Shown: one piece after another, positions 46,004 to 54,896 of the stretch | How positions within the stretch are numbered: the stretch's first letter is position 1 | Layout of the letters: each line of letters starts with the position of its first letter | Made by a program: the position numbers and the translations under genes | Notes under the pieces: model-generated | What the model was told of the DNA's origin: nothing | Database searches by the model: none | What the model saw: only the letters and a program-made list of their open reading frames with translations | Source of the DNA: JABDPF01 sp037384065 | GTDB lineage: Bacteria > Pseudomonadota > Gammaproteobacteria > Xanthomonadales > SZUA-36 | Direction: 5' to 3' | Assembly: GCA_037384065.1 (NCBI GenBank) | Contig: JARROJ010000002.1 | Span: forward strand, 14,279-78,278 | Length of the DNA: 64,000 bases

Positions 46004-46935
46004 CCCGGCCACCGCCGGCGCTGTACCCGTTCTCCAGCCACTACCTGGAGACCCGGGGGCTGCGCCTGCACTACCTGGACGAAGGGCCGCGCGACGCGCC
46101 GCCGGTCCTGATGCTGCACGGCAACCCCACCTGGTCGTTCTACTACCGCAACCTGGTGCTGGCCCTGCGCGACACGCACCGCTGCATCGTTCCGGACCAC
46201 ATCGGCTGCGGCCTGTCCGACAAGCCCGGCGACGCGACCTACGATTACCGGCTGCGCAGCCGCATCGAAGACGTGAACACCCTCGTCGAGCACCTCGATG
46301 TGCAGCAACCGATGACGCTGGTCGTCCACGACTGGGGCGGCATGATCGGCTTCGCCTGGGCCGTGCGGCACCCCGAACGCATCGCGCGCACCGTGATCAT
46401 GAATACGGCGGCCTTTCCCATCCCGCCGGCCAAGCGCATGCCGCCGGCGCTCAGCCTGGTCCGCGACACCCGCATCGGCGCCTTCCTGGTGCAGCGACTC
46501 AACGCCTTCGCGGGCATCGCGGCGCGGGTCGGGTTCAAGCAACCGGTCGCGCCGGCGGTGCGCGCCGCCTACACCCTGCCCTACGATTCGCCGGCAAACC
46601 GCATCGCGACCCTGCGCTTCGTCCAGGACATTCCGCTGACAGACCAAGATATTGGTTACGATATTTTGCTTAACACCGCGGAACAGTTACACTTGTTGGC
46701 GGACAAACCGTGCCTGATTGCATGGGGAGAAAAGGATTTCGTGTTCGACCAGCCGTTTCTGGACACCTGGCTGCGCCACTACCCGAACGCCGAAGTCCTC
46801 CGCTTTCCCGATGGCGGCCACTACATCCTCGAGGATGGCGGCGACGCACTGATCGCGCACATCACCCGATTTATCGGAATCAGGGAAGATTCGGACCATG
46901 GACACGCCAGTGGAACAGACCTGGAATACGGATAA
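45997..46935 (+). CDS. oleB: OleB, beta-lactone decarboxylase; no canonical start codon
   Basis: OleB is an alpha/beta hydrolase of the haloalkane dehalogenase clan that opens the beta-lactone made by OleC and releases CO2 to yield the olefin. Landmarks are HGNPTWSFYYR, the nucleophile in VVHDWGGMIG (Asp112), PDHIGCGLSDKP and GGHYILED. The open frame has no ATG, GTG or TTG near the true N-terminus. CTG at 45997, four bases after GGAGG (45988-45992), gives 312 residues beginning LVARPPPALYPFSS and overlaps oleA by 7 bp. It also overlaps oleC by 38 bp. Confidence 0.88.
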   Translation: MVARPPPALYPFSSHYLETRGLRLHYLDEGPRDAPPVLMLHGNPTWSFYYRNLVLALRDTHRCIVPDHIGCGLSDKPGDATYDYRLRSRIEDVNTLVEHLDVQQPMTLVVHDWGGMIGFAWAVRHPERIARTVIMNTAAFPIPPAKRMPPALSLVRDTRIGAFLVQRLNAFAGIAARVGFKQPVAPAVRAAYTLPYDSPANRIATLRFVQDIPLTDQDIGYDILLNTAEQLHLLADKPCLIAWGEKDFVFDQPFLDTWLRHYPNAEVLRFPDGGHYILEDGGDALIAHITRFIGIREDSDHGHASGTDLEYG

Positions 46936-48571
46936 TCGCGGCAGCGTCGCCGCGGCGCTGACCTGGCAGGCCGAGCGCCAGCCGACCGCCACCGCCATCC
47001 ACTACCCGCACAAGGGCCGCTACCGCAGCTGCACGTACATCGAACTGGACCGCCTCAGCGATACCTACGCCCGCGGCCTGCAGGACTACGGCATCGGCAA
47101 GGGCACGCGCACGGCGCTGATGCTCACGCCGGGACTCGAGTTCTTCGCCGTGTTCTTCGCCCTGTTCAAGGCCGGCGCCGTACCCGTGCTGATCGATCCG
47201 GGCATCGGGCTGAAGCCCCTGAAGCAATGCCTGGCCGAAGCGGAACCGACCGCGTTCATCGGCGTCAACCGCGCCCACCTCGCCCGCAAGTTGCTCGGCT
47301 GGGCGCGCAAGAGTTGCGCCCTGACGATCACCGCCGGACCGCGCTTCGGCCTCGGCGGCATCAGCCTGAAGCAATTGCGCAAGCTGGGCGAGAAAAGCAC
47401 GGCCACGACGCCGCAATCGGTGGAGCCGGACGACATGGCCGCCATTCTTTTCACGTCCGGCAGCACCGGCGCGCCCAAGGGCGTCGTCTACCGGCACCGG
47501 CATTTCAATGCCCAGGTCGCCATGCTGCGCAAGGCCTTCGGCATCGACGCCGGCGAAGTCAGCCTGCCGACCTTTCCGCCCTTCGCACTGTTCGACCCGG
47601 CGCTGGGCATGACCACCGTGGTGCCCGAGATGGACCCGACGCGACCGGCGGATGCCGATCCCGCCAGGCTGGTCGAGACCATCGACCGGTTCAAGGTCAC
47701 CAACATTTTCGGCTCTCCGGCGCTGCTCGATACGCTGAGCCGGCACTGCACGGAACGGCAGATCCGCATGGAAAGCGTGCGCCGGGTGATCTCCGCCGGC
47801 GCCGCGGTGCCGGTGCGCACGGTTCGCCGCATGCAGGATTCCCTGTACACCGACGCCCTCATCCACACGCCCTACGGCGCCACCGAATGCCTGCCCGTCA
47901 GCAGCATCAGTTCGTCGGAACTGGACGACCGCATGGTCGACCGCATCGAGTCCGGCGACGGCGTCTGCGTCGGCCACCCGATCGAGCCGAACGAAGTGCG
48001 CATCATCCGCATCTCCGAGATGCCCTTCGTCCGCCTGTCCGAAACGACGGAGATGCCGCGCGGCATGCCGGGCGAGATCATCGTCACCGGCCCAACCTGC
48101 ACCGACGCCTACTGGCGGCGCGACACGGACACCGAGATGGCCAAGCTGACCGACGAGAACGGCCGCACCTGGCACCGCATGGGCGACGTCGGCATCCTCG
48201 ACGGCCAGGGCCGACTCTGGTACTGCGGGCGGGTCTCGCAGCGCATCGATACGGGCACGAGCGTGCTGTTCGCCGACCAGTGCGAGGCGATTTTCAACCA
48301 GCACCCGGACCTGAAGCGGTCTGCGGTCGTCGGCGTCGGCGCGCGCGGGCGGCAGACGCCGGTGCTGTGTATCGAGGTCCGGGGCAAGCTGTCGCCGGTC
48401 GACACCGAACGCGTGCACTTCGACCTGCTCCAGCTGGCCCAGGCCCACGCGATCACGAAGGAAATCCGCACCGTGCTGTTCCACCCGGGGTTCCCGGTCG
48501 ACATCCGCCACAATTCCAAGATCGGACGCGAAGAACTGGCCGAGTGGGCGGGCCGCAAGATGAAGAGCTGA
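46898..48571 (+). CDS. oleC: OleC, beta-lactone synthetase
   Basis: OleC is an ANL-superfamily enzyme that uses ATP to close the beta-hydroxy acid to a beta-lactone. The 557-residue protein has the AMP-binding loop LFTSGSTGAPKG at about 184-195, TPYGATECLP, and a C-terminal HNSKIGREEL with the catalytic Lys. The start ATG lies 38 bp inside oleB. Fusions of OleB and OleC occur in actinobacteria; here the genes are separate but strongly overlapped. Confidence 0.94.
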   Translation: MDTPVEQTWNTDNRGSVAAALTWQAERQPTATAIHYPHKGRYRSCTYIELDRLSDTYARGLQDYGIGKGTRTALMLTPGLEFFAVFFALFKAGAVPVLIDPGIGLKPLKQCLAEAEPTAFIGVNRAHLARKLLGWARKSCALTITAGPRFGLGGISLKQLRKLGEKSTATTPQSVEPDDMAAILFTSGSTGAPKGVVYRHRHFNAQVAMLRKAFGIDAGEVSLPTFPPFALFDPALGMTTVVPEMDPTRPADADPARLVETIDRFKVTNIFGSPALLDTLSRHCTERQIRMESVRRVISAGAAVPVRTVRRMQDSLYTDALIHTPYGATECLPVSSISSSELDDRMVDRIESGDGVCVGHPIEPNEVRIIRISEMPFVRLSETTEMPRGMPGEIIVTGPTCTDAYWRRDTDTEMAKLTDENGRTWHRMGDVGILDGQGRLWYCGRVSQRIDTGTSVLFADQCEAIFNQHPDLKRSAVVGVGARGRQTPVLCIEVRGKLSPVDTERVHFDLLQLAQAHAITKEIRTVLFHPGFPVDIRHNSKIGREELAEWAGRKMKS

Positions 48572-48574
48572 CGC

Positions 48575-49555
48575 TTGGACGTCCTGGTCACCGGCGGCGG
48601 CGGGTTTCTCGGCAGCGCGATCTGCCGTGAACTGGCGGGCCGCGGGCACCGCGTGATCGCCTACCAGCGCAATCCGGCCGAGCACCTGGCCCGCTTCGGG
48701 GTCGAGTCCGTCAGCGGCGACATCGGCGACCGCGAGCGGCTGACCGCGGCCGCCGCGGGGTGCGACGCGATCATACACACCGCCGCCAAGGCCGGAATAT
48801 GGGGCGATCCGGCCGATTACCGACGCATCAACATCGATGGGACGCGCAGCGTCGTCGCCGCCTGTCGCGCGGGCGGGATCGGTCTGCTCGTGCACACCAG
48901 TTCGCCGAGCATCGTCCACACCGGGGGCGACATCGAGGGCGGCGACGAATCGCTGCCGCTCGCGACCCGGTTCAGCGCGCCCTACCCGGAAACCAAGGCC
49001 GCGGCCGAACGACGGGTGCTGGCGGCCAACGGCGACAACCTGAAGACCTGCGCCCTGCGTCCGCACCTGATCTGGGGCCCCGGCGACCCGCACATCCTGC
49101 CGCGACTCGCGGCAAGGGCCCGCGGCGGGCGCTTGGCCCTGCCGGCGCCGCACAAGGTCATCGACACGGTGTTCGTGGACAACGCGGCCCTGGCCCACGT
49201 CAAGGCGTTGCAGGAACTCGCCGGGCGCGGGCGCTGCGCCGGCAAAGCGTACTTCGTGACCAACAACGAACCGCTGCCGCAGGGCGAGATCGTCCGGCGT
49301 CTGCTCGCGGCGCTGGGCATGGACGTCACCATTCGCGCCGTTCCGGCCGGCCTGGCGCTGACCGCCGGCGCGGTCGCCGAGTGGGCGTGGCGCTTTTTCC
49401 GGATCCAGGGCGAACCCCCCGCCACGCGGTTCTCGGTGGAACAACTGGCGACCGCCCACTGGTTCGACACCAGCGCCGCGGTGCGGGATTTCGGCTACCT
49501 GCCGACGGTTTCGATCGAGGAAGGGCTGGCGATACTCTCGGAACAGGGGCTGTAA
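48575..49555 (+). CDS. oleD: OleD, beta-keto acid reductase
   Basis: OleD is an NAD(P)H-dependent short-chain dehydrogenase that reduces the OleA product to a beta-hydroxy acid. The 326-residue protein has the nucleotide loop TGGGGFLGS at 6-14 and the catalytic Tyr137-xxx-Lys141 in YPETK, with HTSSPSIVHTG supplying the Ser. The start is a TTG, four bases after the oleC stop. It ends the ole operon. Confidence 0.93.
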   Translation: MDVLVTGGGGFLGSAICRELAGRGHRVIAYQRNPAEHLARFGVESVSGDIGDRERLTAAAAGCDAIIHTAAKAGIWGDPADYRRINIDGTRSVVAACRAGGIGLLVHTSSPSIVHTGGDIEGGDESLPLATRFSAPYPETKAAAERRVLAANGDNLKTCALRPHLIWGPGDPHILPRLAARARGGRLALPAPHKVIDTVFVDNAALAHVKALQELAGRGRCAGKAYFVTNNEPLPQGEIVRRLLAALGMDVTIRAVPAGLALTAGAVAEWAWRFFRIQGEPPATRFSVEQLATAHWFDTSAAVRDFGYLPTVSIEEGLAILSEQGL

Positions 49556-49648
49556 GGCGGTCCGCGTCGCCGGGCCGTTACGCGTTGTGTGGCAGCGCGG
49601 TATTCCTCAGCCGCATGCGCGCCGGCCATGCAGGCGGGCGCGGTGCGC

Positions 49649-50320
49649 CTACCGCCGCGTCACGTGCTCCATCGGCCGCCCGCGCAGCTTGCGCACCCAG
49701 TACTCGATGAAGCTGTAATCGAGCAGTTCCCGGTCCTCCGCGCTGACGTCCGCGTAGCGCCCGTGGTACTTGTGCTTGACCCAGGCGTTCAGGTCCATGC
49801 GTCGTCCGTGTTCGAACAAGCGGTTGTTGACCGGGTGGAACCCCGGCTTTGAGACGAAGGCCGTACCGAAATCGATCACGCAGGGTTTCTCATCCTCGGT
49901 GACCAGGATGTTGCCCTTCGACTTGAGGTCGCCGTGACTGACGCCGCGCGCGTGGATCGCCTGCAGCACGGCGAGAAACTCCGTGAACCAGCGGTCGCGG
50001 TCCCGCCACTGCGCCTCTCGGTAGGGCGTGCCGCGAATGAACTCGAGCACCAGGTAGCGCCCGGCCACCAGGCCGTGACAGCGTGGAATTCCGGCAACGC
50101 CTTCCATACGCCGGTAGGCCTCGTACTCGCGCAGCAGCGTGCGCTGCCGCAGCGCGCGCACCGGTCCGCGGCCCATCGCCGATTTCACGATCAGTTCGGC
50201 GCCGTCACTGCGGTAATGCAGGATCGTGCCCTGGTTGCTGACCGCCAGGATGTTTTCGCGGTCGCGCAGGCTGTCTTCGATCCAGTGCACGAACCCGGGC
50301 TGATTGATCCGTATATTCAT
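49649..50320 (-). CDS. Small protein-kinase-like (RIO/Kdo-kinase-type) protein
   Basis: This is a 223-residue compact kinase-like protein. Lys46 in ELIVKSA is the ATP contact. The catalytic loop is SHGDLKSKGNILV (His129, Asp131, Asn137) and CVIDFGTA gives the metal-binding Asp150. The gene is close to the lipopolysaccharide core kinases and RIO kinases in length and motifs, so it may phosphorylate Kdo/heptose or a protein; the substrate is unknown. It diverges from the amidohydrolase pair with a 24-bp palindrome between. Confidence 0.82.
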   Translation of the reverse strand: MNIRINQPGFVHWIEDSLRDRENILAVSNQGTILHYRSDGAELIVKSAMGRGPVRALRQRTLLREYEAYRRMEGVAGIPRCHGLVAGRYLVLEFIRGTPYREAQWRDRDRWFTEFLAVLQAIHARGVSHGDLKSKGNILVTEDEKPCVIDFGTAFVSKPGFHPVNNRLFEHGRRMDLNAWVKHKYHGRYADVSAEDRELLDYSFIEYWVRKLRGRPMEHVTRR

Positions 50321-50338
50321 CTATGGTTAAGTAGCCGA

Positions 50339-50362
50339 CCGGCGGAGACCTTGCTCCGCCGG
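50339..50362. repeat. Perfect 9-bp inverted repeat between divergent genes
   Basis: CCGGCGGAG at 50339-50347 and CTCCGCCGG at 50354-50362 are exact reverse complements separated by 6 bp. They lie between the kinase-like start (50320) and the amidohydrolase start (50386). This could be an operator or a hairpin in the amidohydrolase leader. Confidence 0.6.
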
Positions 50363-50385
50363 CGATGATACCACCGGGAGCCACG

Positions 50386-51762
50386 ATGACCGCCAGATTC
50401 TTCCTTGCCACGCTGGCCGCCGGGCTGCTTGCAGCGCCCGCGGCCGCCCGCGCCGAACCCTACGCCTCCACCTACCGTCCGCTGCCCGCGCAGCCGGTGC
50501 TGATCGTCAATGCGACCGTGCTGACGGGCACCGGGGAACGGATCGAGGACGGCCACGTCCTGCTCGACGGCGGGCGTATCGTGGCGCTCGGTAGCGAAGA
50601 AATCGACGCGCCCGAAGGCGCACAGGTGATCGACGCCGACGGGCGCTGGGTCACCCCGGGGCTGATCGACGTGCACTCGCATCTCGGCGTGTACCCCAGC
50701 CCGGGCATCAAGGCGCACTCGGACGGCAACGAGGCGACCGACCCCGTCACCGCCGCGGTCTGGGCCGAGCACAGCGTGTGGCCGCAGGACCCCGGTTTCA
50801 GCCGCGCCCTGGCCGGCGGCGTGACCAGCCTGATGGTGTTGCCCGGCTCGGCCAACCTGGTCGGCGGCCGCGGCGTCACGCTGAAGAACGTGCCGGCGAC
50901 GAGCTACCAGGGAATGAAATTCCCCGGCGCGCCGCACAGCCTGAAGATGGCCTGCGGCGAGAATCCCAAGCGGGTTTACGGCGGCAAGGGCCGGGCGCCG
51001 TCGACGCGCATGGGCAACGTCGCCGGCTACCGGGCGGCGTGGATCGAGGCGCGCGAGTACCTCGACAAGCAGAAAGCCGCGCAGTCGAACGGCAAGAACC
51101 GCAAGGGCGAGGAGAAGACCGAAGCGCCGACGCGCGACCTGCGCCTCGAGACCCTGGCCGGCGTGCTCGAGGGCGAAATCCTGGTGCACATGCACTGCTA
51201 CCGCGCCGACGAGATGATGACCATCCTCGACATGGCCGACGAGTTCGGCTACCGGGTCACCGCCTTCCACCACGGCGTCGAAGCCTACAAGATCGCCGAC
51301 GAACTGGCCGCCAACGGCGTTTGCGGCGCGCTCTGGGCCGACTGGTGGGGCTTCAAGGCGGAGGCCTACGACGGCATCCAGGAGAACATCGCGCTGGTCG
51401 ACCGCCCCGAGGGCGGCTGTGCGATCGTCCATTCCGATTCCGCCGAAGGCATCCAGCGGCTCAACCAGGAGGCGGCCAAGGCCATGACCTCGGGCAACCG
51501 CGCCGGGCTGGACATTCCACCCGAGCGCGCCATCCGCTGGATCACCGCCAACCCGGCGCGGGCGATGGGCATCCTGGACGAAACCGGCACGCTGGAGGCC
51601 GGCAAGATGGCCGACGTGGTGATCTGGAACGGCAACCCGTTCAGCGTCTACGCCCGGGCCGACCAGGTGTTCGTCGACGGCGCGCTGCTGTACGACCGCA
51701 ATGACCCCGCGCTGCAGCCGGTGTCCGACTTCGAACTGGGCCAGCAACTGGAGGCGGAATAA
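50386..51762 (+). CDS. Exported amidohydrolase (metal site complete)
   Basis: This is a 458-residue amidohydrolase-superfamily protein with a signal peptide (ATLAAGLLAAPAAARA). Metal ligands are the HSH of LIDVHSHLG, later histidines in ILVHMHCYR and TAFHHGVEAY, and Asp in IVHSDSAEG. The C-terminal TGTLEAGKMADVVIWNGNPF is typical. Such enzymes cleave cyclic amides or peptides, and the substrate is unknown. A charged insert rich in Lys and Glu (about 228-248) is unusual. The next gene starts within its stop (TAATG), pointing to a joint complex. Confidence 0.86.
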   Translation: MTARFFLATLAAGLLAAPAAARAEPYASTYRPLPAQPVLIVNATVLTGTGERIEDGHVLLDGGRIVALGSEEIDAPEGAQVIDADGRWVTPGLIDVHSHLGVYPSPGIKAHSDGNEATDPVTAAVWAEHSVWPQDPGFSRALAGGVTSLMVLPGSANLVGGRGVTLKNVPATSYQGMKFPGAPHSLKMACGENPKRVYGGKGRAPSTRMGNVAGYRAAWIEAREYLDKQKAAQSNGKNRKGEEKTEAPTRDLRLETLAGVLEGEILVHMHCYRADEMMTILDMADEFGYRVTAFHHGVEAYKIADELAANGVCGALWADWWGFKAEAYDGIQENIALVDRPEGGCAIVHSDSAEGIQRLNQEAAKAMTSGNRAGLDIPPERAIRWITANPARAMGILDETGTLEAGKMADVVIWNGNPFSVYARADQVFVDGALLYDRNDPALQPVSDFELGQQLEAE

Positions 51763-53048
51763 TGAAAAAACGCACACTGATCGCCGCCGCGAGCCTGCTC
51801 GTCACGCTCAACGGCTGGGCCGAAACCCTGTTCATCCACGATGCCACCGTGCATACGGGCGCGGTGCCGCCGGTGCTGCAGGACACCGATGTCCTGGTCC
51901 GCGACGGGCGGATCGAAAGCATCGGGCCGAATCTCGAGGCGCCGGCTGACGCGCGGGTGATCGAAGCAGACGGTCGCCCGGTCACGCCCGGGCTGTTCGC
52001 CGGCATCACGGCGCACGGACTGGTCGAGATCGGGATGGTGGAACACACGGTCGACGGCAGCCTCGCCGCCAGCGGTCTGCCCAGCCCCGGCATGCACCCG
52101 GAGTTCGACGTCACGCCGGCCTACAATCCGCGCTCCTCGGTCATCCCCGTGACCCGCATCGAGGGCCTGACCTGGAGCGTGCTGGGCGCCGGGCAGGATG
52201 AGAGCATCATCGGCGGCCAGGGCCGCCCCGTGGTGTTCGACGGCGGCTTCGATTCCTTCCGTGGCGACCCGGTGCTCTACGTCGCCGTCGGCGCGAGCGC
52301 GGCCGGCAAGAGCCGCGGTTCCCGCGCCGCCCAGTGGATGCTCCTGGAGCAGGCGCTGGCCGAGGCCGGCTCGGACCTCGCCTGGACGCCCGCTCCCCTG
52401 CTCACGCCCGCCGGGCGCGCGGCGCTGGACGGTTTTCGAGAAGCCGGCGTGGTCGTGTTCAGCGCGGACCGGGCCAGCGACATCCTCCAGGTGCTGGCCT
52501 TCGCCGAGAAGCACGGGCTGAATGCCGTGATCAACGGCGCCGCGGAAGGCTGGACGGTGGCCGACCGCATCGCAGAAGCCGGGGTTCCCGTGCTGCTGAA
52601 TCCGCTGGTCAACCTGCCCGGCAACTTCGATCAGCTTGGCGCACGGCTGGACAACGCCGCGCTGCTGCACGAGGCCGGCGTGACGATCGCATTCTCCGGC
52701 CACGGCACGCACCACGCGCGCAAACAGCGCCAGGCGGCCGGCAATGCCGTCGCCCACGGCCTGCCGTGGAACGCCGCGCTGGCGGCCCTGACGGTGAACC
52801 CGGCGGTCATCTTCGGGCTCGAAGACAGCGCGGGCACGCTGCAGCCCGGCAGCCCGGCCGATCTCGTGATCTGGAGCGGCGACCCGCTCGACGTGACCAG
52901 CGCGGCAGACCAGGTCGTCGTTGGCGGGCGCATGATGCCGATGGTGTCACGGCAGACCCTGCTGCGCGACCGGTATCTGCGGGACGATGCCGACAGGCCC
53001 CGCGCGTACCCGAACGCGTCCGGTGCGGACCCGGCAACGCCGCGGTAA
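51762..53048 (+). CDS. Amidohydrolase-like protein lacking metal ligands
   Basis: This is a 428-residue exported homologue of the preceding gene with a signal peptide (LIAAASLLVTLNGWA). The usual DxHxH after TPG is replaced by LFAGITAHG, and the later His and Asp ligand segments are not recognisable (GAAEGWTVAD, IAFSGHGTHH). The fold end (LQPGSPADLVIWSGDPLD) is intact. It is probably a non-catalytic partner of the first amidohydrolase, as TAATG overlap suggests, though an alternative metal-independent activity cannot be excluded. Confidence 0.82.
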   Translation: MKKRTLIAAASLLVTLNGWAETLFIHDATVHTGAVPPVLQDTDVLVRDGRIESIGPNLEAPADARVIEADGRPVTPGLFAGITAHGLVEIGMVEHTVDGSLAASGLPSPGMHPEFDVTPAYNPRSSVIPVTRIEGLTWSVLGAGQDESIIGGQGRPVVFDGGFDSFRGDPVLYVAVGASAAGKSRGSRAAQWMLLEQALAEAGSDLAWTPAPLLTPAGRAALDGFREAGVVVFSADRASDILQVLAFAEKHGLNAVINGAAEGWTVADRIAEAGVPVLLNPLVNLPGNFDQLGARLDNAALLHEAGVTIAFSGHGTHHARKQRQAAGNAVAHGLPWNAALAALTVNPAVIFGLEDSAGTLQPGSPADLVIWSGDPLDVTSAADQVVVGGRMMPMVSRQTLLRDRYLRDDADRPRAYPNASGADPATPR

Positions 53049-53124
53049 ACGCCGGCGTAACGGTTGCCGTTCCGGGTTCACGAACCGCGGGGGCTTGCCG
53101 GGGCGTTGGCTGCCGAACGCGCCC

Positions 53125-53157
53125 CTTAAGGGTGCTTTAAGGTTTACCGGTTATGCT
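53125..53157 (+). promoter_or_regulatory. PmrA-box-like tandem site and -10 before eptA-like gene
   Basis: CTTAAG at 53125-53130, five bases, then TTTAAG at 53136-53141 fit the PmrA (BasR) consensus YTTAAK-N5-YTTAAK exactly. TATGCT at 53152-53157 is a plausible -10 located 10 bp downstream, so the second half-site would overlap the -35 region as in class II activation. The ATG follows at 53196. No pmrAB-like pair is in the window. Confidence 0.75.
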
Positions 53158-53195
53158 GATGTATTCTTGATCTTTCGGTCGTGGTCGTTCGTACG

Positions 53196-54896
53196 ATGAA
53201 TCTGTCTGTTTTCCGGCGCTATACGGCGCCTGCCCTGCTGCTGACCGTTCTGTGGCTCCTGGCGACGCATAACTCGGCCTACTGGGCGCTCCTGCACCGG
53301 GTGACGGCCGGACAGGGCTTCTGGTTCGGCGCCTCGCTGGTGCTGTTCACGGCAGGCGTTCTCACCCTGCTGCTTTCCCTGCTGACATTCGGCCGGCTGA
53401 CCCGGTATGTCCTCGTGACGCTGTTGTGCCTGTCGTCCGTCGCGGCCTATTTCATGGACAGCATGGGCATCATGATCGACCGGGCAATGATCGAGAACGT
53501 GTTTCAGACCGACCGCGTCGAGGCGCTGGAACTGCTGAACCCCGGACTGATATCGACGGTTCTGCTCATCGGCGTACTGCCCTCCGTCGCAATCTGGTTC
53601 CTGGTGCCGAAACGCCAGAAGCCGGGCCGCATTCTGCGCGAAAAAGGCCTCACGATCGGGCTCGCGCTCATCGCCGTCGTCATCGCGGCCGCACCGTTCT
53701 ACAAGGACTATGCCTCGCTCTTTCGCAACCACCGTGAGGTCCACTACTTGCTGACCCCCTTGAACGCCATCAACGGTGTGTACGGCTACGTATCGGATGT
53801 CCTGGAAACGCCGCCGCAAGTCGTCGAGATCGGTACCGACGCGCACAAGGGCCGGGCATGGCAAGCCGTCCCGAACCCGGTCGTCAGCGTCGTGGTCGTC
53901 GGCGAGACGGCGCGGGCAGCGAGCTTTTCGCTGTTCGGTTACGGGCGCGACACCAACCCGGTGCTGGCCGCGCACGACCTGATCCGCTTCGACCGGGTCA
54001 GCGCCTGCGGCACCTCGACCGCGGTCTCGCTGCCTTGCATGTTCTCCGACCTGAGCCGGGATGACTTCGACCGGTCCACGGTCCGGGCCAGGGAGAGTCT
54101 GCTCGACGTGGTGCAGCACGCCGGCATTCGCACCGTTTGGCTGGAGAACAATTCGGGCTGCAAGGGCCTCTGCCGCAACTCGGAGGTCTGGTCGCCGGCG
54201 CACCTGGACGTGGCCGGCGTGTGCACGGACGGCGAATGCCTGGACGCCATCCTGCTCGACCGGCTCGACCAGGAGCTTGTCGACCCGAGGAGGGACACCC
54301 TGATCGTCATTCACATGAACGGCAGCCACGGGCCGTCCTACTACCGCCGGTATCCCGAGGCATTCCGGGTCTTCACACCCGACTGCCGCTCGGACGAATT
54401 GTCCGACTGCTCGCAGGACGAGATCCGCAACAGCTACGACAACAGCATTCGTTACACGGACTGGTTCCTGGGGCAGGTCATCGACCGGCTGGAGCGAAAC
54501 TCGCACCGGGCCGACACGGCCCTGCTGTACGTCTCCGATCACGGTGAATCGCTGGGCGAGTTCGGCATGTACCTGCACGGCGCACCGTACTTCCTGGCGC
54601 CGGAGGAACAGACCCGCGTACCGATGTTCCTGTGGCTGTCGTCCGCCTACACGAGCGGATTCGGGATCGACCGCGACTGCCTGCGGGCACGGCAATCACA
54701 ACCGCTGTCGCACGACAACCTGTTCCACAGCGTCCTCGGCATGCTGGACATCGCCACGCAGGCGCACCAAGAGGAACTCGACCTGTTCGCTGGCTGCACG
54801 ACCCCGGCAGCGGGATCGTACCCGATCGCCGCCGAGGAGCAGCGCGAACGTTCCACGCAGGGCGGCGCGGCGGCTACGCCTTCTTATTCCCCGTAG
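53196..54896 (+). CDS. Lipid A phosphoethanolamine transferase (EptA-like)
   Basis: This is a 566-residue inner-membrane transferase that adds phosphoethanolamine from phosphatidylethanolamine to lipid A, lowering cationic peptide and polymyxin binding. Five N-terminal membrane helices precede a periplasmic sulfatase-like domain. Zinc ligands and nucleophile are Glu237 in VVGETARA and Thr275 in CGTSTAVSLPCMFS. Later come DTLIVIHMNGSHGPSY and SDHGESLGE. Six or more cysteines near 274-365 resemble the disulfides of EptA and MCR. The promoter carries a PmrA-box-like site. It overlaps the convergent PAP2 gene by 23 bp. Confidence 0.92.
   Translation: MNLSVFRRYTAPALLLTVLWLLATHNSAYWALLHRVTAGQGFWFGASLVLFTAGVLTLLLSLLTFGRLTRYVLVTLLCLSSVAAYFMDSMGIMIDRAMIENVFQTDRVEALELLNPGLISTVLLIGVLPSVAIWFLVPKRQKPGRILREKGLTIGLALIAVVIAAAPFYKDYASLFRNHREVHYLLTPLNAINGVYGYVSDVLETPPQVVEIGTDAHKGRAWQAVPNPVVSVVVVGETARAASFSLFGYGRDTNPVLAAHDLIRFDRVSACGTSTAVSLPCMFSDLSRDDFDRSTVRARESLLDVVQHAGIRTVWLENNSGCKGLCRNSEVWSPAHLDVAGVCTDGECLDAILLDRLDQELVDPRRDTLIVIHMNGSHGPSYYRRYPEAFRVFTPDCRSDELSDCSQDEIRNSYDNSIRYTDWFLGQVIDRLERNSHRADTALLYVSDHGESLGEFGMYLHGAPYFLAPEEQTRVPMFLWLSSAYTSGFGIDRDCLRARQSQPLSHDNLFHSVLGMLDIATQAHQEELDLFAGCTTPAAGSYPIAAEEQRERSTQGGAAATPSYSP

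Noticed and set aside
44987..46935. OleA-OleB fusion by programmed frameshift
   Set aside because: No slippery sequence is seen at 45985-46003; separate initiation at CTG with a nearby GGAGG is simpler.
46880..49459. 859-codon leftward frame opposite oleC and oleD
   Set aside because: It has the compositional bias of an antisense shadow in GC-rich DNA, and its counterpart strand encodes well-conserved enzymes.
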